Assembly (NCBI RefSeq): GCF_036588685.1
Contig: NC_086380.1
Location: forward strand, 35,540,692 to 35,604,691
Source of the DNA: Mytilus trossulus
Taxonomy: Eukaryota; Mollusca; Bivalvia; Mytilida; Mytilidae
Direction of reading: 5' to 3'
DNA length: 64,000 bases
Part shown: piece after piece, positions 28,924 to 40,900 of the stretch
How positions within the stretch are numbered: position 1 is the stretch's first letter
Layout: every line of letters starts with the position of its first letter
Translations under genes and position numbers: made by a program
Notes under the pieces: model-generated
The model's database searches: none
What the model saw: only the letters and a program-made list of their open reading frames with translations
What the model was told of the DNA's origin: nothing

Positions 28924-31900
28924 CTGAAATAAACGTAAAGGGATATTGAATTATTTTAAAATTGATACGAACAAAAGCAGACATCGAGTATACATCAACA
29001 AGACCCAATTAAACGATAGTTTACATACAGAAATATATATTCAAGAAATAAAACCAATTGATAATATACATACCAATTACATATATGCAATCGCAAAACA
29101 AGAATTTATGTTCAATATATTTGGAGACTTTCTGGGACAACACAACAGAAAACTTAGAAGATTTAAAAATTCAAACTTGTAACTTTTAATGTCGAACCTC
29201 CTACGTACCATTGTCTGATATGTTCAAATTTTCGTAAACATAACCAGCTGTATTGCTGTTTCCTTCACCAACATCTTCATAACAGTTCGAGCTGTATAAA
29301 GAAAATGTCGACAAACAGTATATATAAGGAAAACTGTACATGATGCATAATTTGTTTAAGGAGATAATGTTATGTTTTCAAGTGATTATGTTAATGAAAA
29401 GCAAAGACTTCATTTTGAGAAACAAATAAAAAAAATATCCATAACAGTTCAGAGAAAACTTGATTGACTAAATACCTTCTGTCTGGGCTCTTTTGTTGTT
29501 GTATAGCATCTGAAAAATAATACATCATGCCAGTTTGTAACAATAATATTTCAAAGTTTATCAGGATTTAATAAAATATTTTTTTGTCATTTTAGTTATT
29601 GTCCCGATCTACCTATTTAAATTCGTGGATGTAAACCGGTTCTCTATTTTATCCAACTAAGAACCACCTTTTTTTTTCTTTAATACGATTTAATCATTTT
29701 ATTTTTTTCTTAATTGATGGGTAATGAATACAAGTTTGTTTCCTTCAACTATGATCACCTGTATTAATAAGTAAATGGATTGCACCTTCATGTATTTTTT
29801 ATTAACTATTTAAGTAGGATTATTTATATTTTTTTAGATCAATTCTCAATATGAAAGACGCCATCTTCAAATGTCCTGGTGATATCATCATGACAGTTTA
29901 GCTATATGTAAATTTTAATCAAATATAGTACAATCATGCCATATTCTTTTATAGAACAGAGTATGTAATGTTATTAATCACCATCTGGACGAGAGAATAA
30001 AAAAGTTTCAACAAGCTTGATCAATTAATTACTTCATGTAGAACAGTTTGATACTTACTCGTGTTAAGATCTCCCAAATCATTATATAAATGTGTGTCTG
30101 TCTGTTGCGTTTGTCTGGAAATCATCAGACATAAAACATTTGAAATCATAACTTGAATTCAAAATATATCATCTAAAAATTAAACTAGCAAAACTTTATA
30201 AATTACACCATTTAGTCATAATCTTTTTAATGGTCATATCCCTTATAAATTAGAAACATAGATTTTCTCAATGTTGCAATCTTATTTGACTGAAAACAAT
30301 ATCAATTTGATTCCCCCTCATTTTGACAAAAAAAGATAATACAGCACTATCAACAGTGTCCACCATGTTTTGATATTCACAAGTCATATACTTATATATA
30401 CACATGTTTCAATTTTTTTATATCATGCAAATTCGTTACACTTTTATTGACAAGCGTACTGAGATTAGATTAATTGTCCATATAATCAGACGATTTAAAT
30501 GATAAATGTTGGTATCCAAATCGTTTGCATATGCATATTTCATTGACGACAATAAAAAAAATATTATCATTCAAAAATATTTATACATATGCTATAAAAT
30601 GATGTATGATTTCCTTTGAGACAACTCTCTACTAGAGAACAAATTACTAAAAGTACGCTTTCGATAAACGTATGGCCTTCAAGAATGAGAAAGGCCCATA
30701 TTTCAAAGCAAACTTTAAAAGGTGCAAAAATAACAAACACAACAATGAAAAAACAAGACTGCAAGCGGCCTGTTTAAAGTACTAAACAAAAAAGGGAAAA
30801 TATTTTCTAAATATAACAAGAAAGGAATGACAAATAACGCAATCATGACTTACACACACAAGTGCTTACACACATGTGCTTACACACATATATAATGGCT
30901 TAGTTGTACGTGTTAGCGGGAGATCAATTCTTCCCAATCAGACATGATTGGTTGTGGAATATTTTAGCAAGCCTTGTTGCACGTTTGTTATCTTTCGCTG
31001 TTCTTTAGAAACATACGCTAATATTTTATCATCAGATTTGTTAAGTAATTTCCCTCAAACACATGTGATGAAAATCTTTCAAAAAAAAAGATTTCAATTA
31101 AAAGGATCAGGTTTGTAAGAAGAGTTCATTTAATATGCGATCCATACGTTTAGATAATTGATTTAATGTTAATGTTAGAGAGAAATGCATCGCATGTTCT
31201 AACAAACGACCAACAGAAAACGGTAGACGCATGTGCAGTGAGTGTATAGTTGGTCAAAGTTTGTGCAACTTTGCAAACGTATGTAAGAAACAAATGATCA
31301 GAACGTGTGCTCGCTTAACTATTTGTATCGTTTATGTTAGAAAGAAATGCTCTCAGTATGTTCCTCAAAATGCTCCCGTTTACCTGTGCATCTTTGTTCA
31401 GTTGTGAAAGTGATAACTCTTTTATATTAGAGAACGTTTATTCAATTTGTACATCACGTTACCCCCTATTCGATAAGTACAATTTAATAAAAAAAAAAGC
31501 AACAGGATAAAACCAAACAATTCAGATCAGTAGCGGTAAAACCGAAAATCACAATCAAAATTGGACGACACTTAAACCTTTCAAATTTGAAAAGAATTAT
31601 TCTATGGCAAACTCGACATTTTTAGCTCACCTGGGATAGCCATGTGAGCTTATGCCATCACTTGGCGTCCGTCATCGTCCGTCGTCTGTCGTCTGTCGTC
31701 GTCGTCGTCTGTCGTCATCGTCGTCGTCTGTCGTCGTCGTCGTCTGTCGTCGTAAACTATTTCAAGAATCTTCTCCTCTGAAACTACCAGACCAAATACT
31801 TCCAAACTTTAACTGAATGTTCCTTAGGGTATCTAGTTTATAAATTGTGTCCGAAGTTTTGATCTATCAACAAACATGATCGCTATTGCTTACAATAGAA

Positions 31901-34900
31901 CATAGGGGTCAAATGCAGTTTTTGTCTTATATCTCAAAAACGAAAGCATTTAGAGCAAATATGACAGGAGTAAAAATGTTTATTAGATCTATCAGCCCTG
32001 AAATTTGCAGATGTATCAAACAACCCATTGTTGGGTTGCTGCCACTTAATTGGTAATTTTAAGGAAATTTTGCAGTTTTTGGTTATTATCTTGAATATTA
32101 TTATAGATAAAGATAAACTGTAAACAGCAAAAATGATCAGCAAAGTAAGATCTACAAATAAGTTAAATGACCAAAACTGTCAATTGACCCGTTAAGGGGT
32201 TATTGTCCTTTAATGACAATTTTTCACAATTTGTTCATCATATTTGCTAACTTTAAAAATTTTCTCCTCTAAAACTACTCAAACAAATTCAACCAAACTT
32301 CAACTGAATGATCAGTAGGGTGTATAAAATAAAGTTTGTGTTTTATTTTCTATTTCGTCAAAAAAACATGGCCGTCATGGCTAAAAATAGAACACAGGTT
32401 TAAGTGCAGTTTTTGGCTTATATCTCAAAAACTAAAAAAACTCCAGCATTTTAGAGCAAATAAGACAAGAAGTTAAAGTATTCATTAGGTCAAGATCTAC
32501 CTGTCCTGAAATTTTCAACCGAATCGGGTAACTGGTTTTGCAGGTATAATGCCCCTGAATTGATGATTTTAAAGAAATTTTGCAGTTTTTGGTTATTATT
32601 ATCTTGAATATTATTATAGATACAGATAACTGTTAATAGCAAAAGTGTTAAGCAAAGTTAGATCTTCAAATAAGTCAAATTGACCAAAATTGTCAATTGA
32701 CCCCTTAAGGAGTTATTGCCCTTAAAAGACTTTTTTCACAATTTGTTTATCATGTTGACTTACTTAAAAAAATCTTCTCCTTTGAAACTGCTTTATCAAT
32801 TTCAGCCAAACTTAGGCTAAATAAGTTTCAGAGTATCTAGTATAAATTTTATATTTTATTTCCTTATATGTTAAGAAACATAGTTCTTATGGCTAAAATA
32901 GAACATAGGAGAAAATGATTATTTTTTTTTTGCTTTTGAAGAAAATAGGACGATTCAAAGAATATTTAAATAAATTGAAAAGCCAAAATAACCATTGATG
33001 AGAGATTTAACCAAAATAGTTAAGGTGAGCGATTCAGGCTCTTGAGAGCCTCTTGTTTATTGACGCACTGACTACTGAGCTTAGTAGAAAAAAAAATCAT
33101 TTGGCAGTTATAAATACCAAACAATATATTCAATCTGACTAGGGTTCTTCCACAATTGAGTTCCTGCTTTTGTTCAACTATTCAGAAAATGTAAACCACG
33201 ACTACCTTGTAGTGAATGTAGTTCACACTATCAGGAATCCGTTTTTAAAAGAGAGCGTACTTCTAACCTAAACTAGGAGAACGACGGCAATCGACACTTC
33301 ATAAGTTTTACGGTGAGAATCACGACTTCGTTGTCTTTCAACTTACAAGTGACACGTTGAAAGAGTTAGAGAAGATGATCAGACACTAGTACACTGAAAA
33401 TTCAGTAGTTATTGTAATGTTGTATTATTGGTAAAAAATGCGACATGGTAATAAACTCGAACTATGGAATTTTTCCGTGAATAAAACATGATTTTTCCCT
33501 ATATCGCATAACATTCTGAGTTCACAGTATATTTGTCTGGTGTGTAGTTTTATCCATTGTTTTCTATTACCGCCTGTTATTCTTTTAAGGAATTTACTAT
33601 GCGCGTGACGGGAGATGCATGCATAGCAGGAGACGTTTACCTTGTCGATACACCCATTCTTTCTCCTTTTAAAGGTCATGCAATTCCCTCAGTTTATGTC
33701 GGTTATCTTGATTTCTCTATTGCTAAATGATGTACGAAATTTGAAAACCAATAAACTACTGTCGCCTTAATTTACACATTTTACATAGTCTTATAAAGTA
33801 CTAGTGGTTGTTATCAAACTTATCAGTATAAGAAGATAAACCAGTTTTTACCTTGGCAAATGAAATTCTGTTTCATAAACTTCGCTGATGCTCTGTTCTA
33901 TTGAAAGAAAAACAATATTGTGAGATAAAAAAAATACATTGATGTTCCTTGATCTTGATATCAATATCTTTAACAAGCTTTATGATTATTAATTATCAAT
34001 TCTTCGATTGTGAAAATACATAATAAGATGTAGTTCGTTCCCTTGTCATTGTATTATGGTTGCTCAAGAACTCAGCAGACTCAGTTCATTGATGGGTTTT
34101 TTTAAGCATTTCATGTATGAATGGTAATTTCTACCGTTTCATCCACATTATTAAAACAAGATGTTCTTTAGTTTAGTAGTGTCAAACATTTACAGCCTAC
34201 TGGATCTGTTTGCATCATTCTCACAGCCAAATGTAAACAACATGAATGCTTGATCACTGTTTAGTTTCCTGATATGTTTAGACTAATGATTTCAATACAT
34301 GTGTAAGAGTTGTCTCCCATATACCAGGTATACACCCTTGTGTATGATAAACTTCATTTTAAAAAGATCTAACGAAATCTTATATTAAAAAGATTTGATT
34401 TATACCCGCGAGCCCCTTAACTGAATGTTTCGCTGGCATGTCAGTAACTGTTAGTAGTCCTTTGTTAAAATACGTAAAAACTATTTAGGTTCTTGTGCCA
34501 ACTGTTCTTACATCAAACTTCTTGTGTACTGAGTGACACTGTTCGTGTTGCTGTGTGTTTCTTAATTCTACATCAGCTAGAAGTAAAAGGGAGGGTTGAG
34601 ATCTAACAAAAATATATCAACCCCGCCGCATATGTGCGCCTGTCAAATTCAGGAACCTTTAACATTTGTTAGTTGTGTACGTTTCTTTTTAATTGTTGGT
34701 TTATCAACATGTTTTAGAGTTAAGAGTGACGTCACATTTCTGAACGAGAACACATTTTTGTTTAGGGGCCAGCTCTAGTATCTTGGTATGGGATTTTCTA
34801 AATGTGTTAAAGAACTATTGTTGATTTATTTTTTTCTGTTTTTCTGTCGGGTTGTAGTCTCGTTCACACATCACCGTTTCCATTGTGAAGTTTTAAACCT

Positions 34901-37900
34901 TATAAATCTTCATTACCTTTGTTTATGCGTTCTGGTTTTTTTTTTTGTAATTGTTTCTTTTGTTGTTGTGTTCGTGTTTACGTGTACCCTATCGTGAGAT
35001 GTTTTGATATGTTATGACAAATAATTTGGATATCGTTGAACGGTCAGCTATCAGATTTACATGTATTCTACAATGTATCTTAACATTGAAAATAAGTGTC
35101 TTGTTTTCGTTCGTAAAAATATTAAATATACATTAAAATGTAACGCGTAAGCTTTTGTGAATGTTTGTAACATCACGTTTCCTAATCCATTGTGATATAA
35201 GGCAATATTTCAAATGATGTGCCCTCTACAAAATGTAATACTCATTAGACAATTAGAATATATGCTCTGTTTAACAATTAAAAGAAGTTCTGATGTAGAG
35301 GTTTTATCAATGTATTCTGCACATTTAGTGTACCTTTTTTCTTGGACAGTCGACGTTTTCTGAACAAAAAAATATTCAAAATGGTAACTCCGATTATAAA
35401 GATGGTAACAGCAATCCCTGTTCCTACTCCAACTGCAGTATCATTAACTGCATCTCCATGCCGTTGTAAAACTGCAATTAGAAAACACTAAGTAAAAGTG
35501 ACAAAAAGGGTTAATAAACAAGACCCATACATATTATTGCTTTATAACAAGTACGCTATACTATTCGTCGCTAATGGACGACGATGGACACATGCATATT
35601 CCCATTTTTTTTAAATTTGAGTTGAAACAATGTAAATTCTATTAAAGGTTCGAAAAATTCATAGATTTTGTAAATAATAATTTGACCAACGCAAAATCCA
35701 ATTGAAGGATAAACCATGATGGAGATTACAAAAAGATATTGCACAAAAGTTTCTTATGAATGAAAATCGTCTGACTTCCAGTACAAACGCAAATATCGAA
35801 TAAATAGAAGATTTGTTTTGAATTTTTATTGTAGATTTTTACTAACATTGTACATTGACATTAAATATTTCCTGGGATGTTCTATTCTTCGTTGGATGTC
35901 CTTGAGCTGTTATAGTGTTCATAGCATGACACGTGTAGTTATCACTTGACACTCTTTGGATGCCTCTTATTGTAAGGCTCGTACCATGTAATATGAATTC
36001 GGGTTTATTTTGACGTGTCCACCATACAGATATAGGATCTGGATTTGCATTTATTGTAGGGGCAATGTTCAAATTGCTCCCTTCTGTAATGTTGTAATCT
36101 GGTATTTCAGAGATGACTGGTTTGACTATAACAAAAAATTTGAAAATTGTTTTGCATTGTGAACACCTTTTTCATGAACTGGTGATGAATCACGATAACA
36201 AAGAAAACATTGTTGTAAAGTAAGAATGCGTTTCAAAAAATTGTACAAAGAATTTGCTGCATTTGTACAGACTGTCGATATTAAACGAAAATTTATGGAT
36301 ATTTTTGTTTTGAGATTAACTATATTTATGATTTATAAACACAAGGAATTTGATAAACCAAAAGTTCCAAATGATGAAGTTGAAATCATCCCTTCGTTAA
36401 TTTTACAGGCGCCACCACGAGTTGGTTGACCGTTATAGAATAACCGATTCACAAATGATATCGGATCTGTTCTTTACGTCGTAACCACAAACCCCTTCCT
36501 TTTCATGAATTTGACCTACTTAATTAGAGTATTTACCGGATTTCTTATTTTTTCAAAGCTTTATTTATAGTCGGCATGTCATATAACAAATAAACATAAG
36601 CTCTCTGAGCTTTTATAACCGACAAACGCATACATTTACATAACAATAATACACAATACAAATATTAAAACATAAAAGACATAGAACATACATTTCATGC
36701 ACATTAAGGCTGCACTATTACATGAGCAACACGGCTGGTGCCACATGTGGAGCAGCATCTGCCTACCCTTCCGCTTATCTGAGATCAACCCAAGTTTTTG
36801 GTTGGATTCGTATTGCTTATTCTATTTAGTTTTCTATGTTGCGTCACAAAAACGATTTTTTTGTCTGTTTGTCTGGCTTTCATTTGTAGCCATAGCGTTG
36901 ACAGTTTATTTTCTATTTACGAGTTTGACTGTCTCTCTTGTATCTTTCGTCCCTCTTTTATAGCTTTTTATTTTATTTTTTTTTGTCTTATGCAGTTTTA
37001 ATTACAAAATACCAATTGGTAAAATAGAAATATATAAATATCTTGTTAAGTTTCGAGAGGCATAAGATCCAAATTAAAGAATTACCAACTGTTTTGTATG
37101 AAATACATCCATTTGAATTATAGAACACAGCCACTGTTTTTTGTGGAAAATCTAGTTATATAACTCTTTAGAGCATCTTTTAAATTTCGATTTCATGCTA
37201 CTGTGTATACATACATAATATATTCAACATTTTGTCTTGTGATCGAACACTTGTTTCATCTAAATTAGAAGCTGTGCAGTAAATGGTCTTCCCAATGTCA
37301 GTGATATGACCAATGTATATCAGAACACTTGATGATAACACTTTGCCATTACATCCTTGATTGCACGTATCAGGCTTAACAACAACATCATCAGTTATGT
37401 TCACACCAGCCATATACCAGTGGATCCTTGATGACGGTCTACCTTCATCAGTTGTACAAGTAAACTGCTGGCTTGAACCGGACAAAATGTCTGTTGGATT
37501 CATATCATTTGGAATTGCTTTTAACTTGACTTGTGTAATCGGAACTGACATAAACAAAAAAGGAAAGAGATGTGTAAAAACGGGAAATAATATAATGAAA
37601 CGACATATTCAGGTGTTAATTAGGTAGCCTTGTGTTTGTAGGCTAGTTCAAAAACGTGCTTTTGAACTGAGCTGCCTAGAATAGACCTAATGCAAATTAA
37701 TACATAATTTCGGGTTTGAAAAAATATCACATAAATCTTGTAAGTGTTTCAAAATTGTTTTGCTATGATAATCCTACAATACAGAGAAAATTCATCATGT
37801 GATTTGATATTTGAATGTTCCCAAATCGATTGACGTTTCATACATGTACATGCTTATGAGAACATCAGGTCAACATGGTAAATTTCTATCTGTTGCAGCG

Positions 37901-40900
37901 CAATTTATATTTAGCTCACTATAATGAATAATTTATTATTAGTATAAACTATTGCTAAAATGTTATCTATGTTATTTAACAAATATTGGTTTTGTATTGC
38001 TGCATTTTTTCTTTAATTCATATCAAAATGCCAGATTTGCATTTAATTAAATACAACTGGTTGTTACAAACAAGACGTCTTAGGCCGTGTTTGCTTTGAC
38101 CTGAACTAGGTGTTGTGTTAGTGTAACTCACACCTTAACTAAACACACATGTTTACATGTAGTTTAAATCATGTTTTGTCTACATGCAGTTGGTAGTCAA
38201 AGTAGGCCTTGTGTAGGTTAAGTGTACATAAAACTAGGCATTTATAACATTAGTTTTTAACATGTATATTTAAGGAAGAAACGATTTTTTAATAAAATTG
38301 ATATTTATTACAATTATTAATAAAGTTTTTAACAGAAATATTTGTCTAAATTTGATATTTTTTTTGTTATACAAAACATATTACGTAGCTTAATTAACAC
38401 CTTCGATGCATCATCGTTGCCGTACACATATAATTCATTTGAAAAGGTCTTCCCGAATCGACTGGACGTACACATAGAAATATTTGCCACTGGTCTTTAC
38501 TCAAACAATGATTCTCATAAGTGTATTACCAAAAAAAAATGTGAGGTAAATTGTATTGTTTGTCTAGTATCTAAGTTCCGTTAAAATACACTCAGAAATA
38601 AAAAAAAAAATATTTCTCCCTCTCTTTGTCTAATACTCCTTGGAGAAGAAATACCATCTGAAACAAACAAAAATGATCATTACCATCTTACTTCTTTTTT
38701 CATGTCTGTAAGCACGCTGATGCATTCTACGATTTAAATGCGTAGATGATCATGAGACATCTTTAGTATCTTTATACTACTGCGAATGTACATTACATTA
38801 AACTTAGTGTAAACATGTTTACTGTACATGGCGTTTGGTGTGAACACGGCCTTGGTTTACTATTCTGAATTTAGATATTGATAGACAGTAATAATTTAAC
38901 ATTAAGTACGATAAATCATGTAACGAATAACTGAGAAGTTTATATAGCAGAATTTAACCATCGAAAAATCATTGTCAACCTTGGCTTCGCCTCATGTAGC
39001 AATGATTTATCGGGTAACAATTCGCTGTATAATATACTCAGCTTTGTGGAAGTAATATTACATCTGGAACATCCATAAAAAAGTTGTTTATTTTTCAAGG
39101 ACAGTTTTATGCTTTTTTTATTCAGTAATTGTTTAAGTACTAAACATGTTGAAATTCTGTTAGTACATGTAGTAATATAAAAAATGAATTCAATGTAAGA
39201 ACTGATATATATATTACTTCTGCTGTGATTGATTACATTTAGACGGTGAACGTTTGTGGTTGTTCCAAAGAGACTGGTCTTGTATTCAGATACAGAATTT
39301 TTTAGTGCCTTATAATATGAAAATAAGGAGGTTGGATTACATATTAAACAACTGTGCCCTGAAATTAAAATGAAGTAAATGTTAGCAATTATATGCAAAA
39401 GGAGTTGATTTACACACACAGATATGAACTTTTAAATGTAAAGAAAAACATATTAGGAGACAATTAAAACCAATTAATAGATTCACATATAGTTACTGAG
39501 TAAACTAGAAAGTACAAAATGACTACTAATGTACACAAGAATCAATTTGTTCTTTCATGCTTATTTACATAGTGGAGACAAAATTCCAATAAAAGATTTA
39601 ATACGTACTTGTATAAGATAATTATCCCCTACAATAATATTATATTTAGGACCATGGAAGTAAAGGGTATTGTAATGTGTAGAAAATTTTCTCTTTACAG
39701 AGTATGATGTTTGCATATCAACGTGTCTCTATAGTACTCTACTTACCATTGACATTTAACAGCAACGTATTTGCGTTTCCGCCGAAGAAATAATCTTCAC
39801 ACATCCATTGAGATCCATGTAAGGTATCTATATCAAATGATCCAGGTATAGTCAAGGTGATGATTGTATCGCTACAAGTACACGTGTAGTTTTCATTGTA
39901 TTGATACATTCTGCAATTGCTTCGAAAACTACATTGAGGTGCGTAATCTTTTGATATCGATAGGATATAATCGATTGAAGGAAAATAGCAAGTGAAATTA
40001 AAGTCGATTCCAGTAGTAGCCTTGTCAGAGGATGTTTTCAATAGATATTCTACAACAAATTACAAAAGTTTAACTATTAGGAATGCATTAATGCACAGTG
40101 TCAGTTCACAAACAATTCTTCAGTTCTTTAAAGTTCTGAATACAATTGTTGGTATGGGCTGTGTTGTTTTTTATATTCATCCGACTGTGATGAAAACTTG
40201 ATTACAGCCCAAAATCATAAATCCTCCCCCCCTTCATTCTTGTTGTATCTTAATTTGTCGAACACACTGTATGTAGTGTCAATGAATAATAAGAATTATC
40301 TAGCGAAAAGACTCCACTACTTTTCGGGTTTAAAATTAAATAGCTAGAGGCTGTGTCGCTGATCTAGATCTATGTGCATCATCAACAATTGATTAACGAT
40401 TTTGTCAAATTGTAATTGTTTTATGTAGATGTTGTCTTACTGAAAAGCTTTGGCTTTTAAAGAGTTTGTATATTTTGTATAGTTTTCAATACACATTTAT
40501 TTACAAAGTACACAAAATCTATCAAGGAGTCGACTAGCCAGAGAACACATACGCACATGTTTACATATTAAACAGAAAACATAAGCTTTAAAAAAACATC
40601 TGACTTTTAACTCATTTTTTTTGTTAAAATGTCATGATAAAAGACGTTTGTATTTAAAAGGACTCTAACATTCAATTTTCTGTGCAGACAGTATGGTCTG
40701 ATGCACAGTTTTTGTTCATTTCTCAGTGGAAAAATTGCATGTAGTTTTACTCTCAACAAACATATAATTGATCCAGTCTCTATCCTTATAAGGTAATCTA
40801 TGAAATAAATGAGGTGCACTTATTATTGTTAGGGGATTTCAATGCAGATTAAGTAAAATATTATGATGAACTTGCACTTTTATATACCAAGCTCTTTAAA

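Larger units (their letters stand above)
30115..33851 (-). other. G3 intron 6
   Basis: It includes a decayed dispersed repeat at about 30590-30790 (GTATGGCCTTCAAGAATGAG) and the large element 31621-33060. No exon is seen. Confidence 0.5.

Noticed and set aside
31665-31760. A CRISPR-like repeat array (GTCGTC units)
   Set aside because: It is a trinucleotide microsatellite inside a eukaryotic dispersed element, with no spacer structure.
36697-37001. Overlapping hydrophobic plus-strand ORFs of 88 and 67 codons
   Set aside because: They are translations of a common Mytilus dispersed repeat (copy also at 24190-24560).
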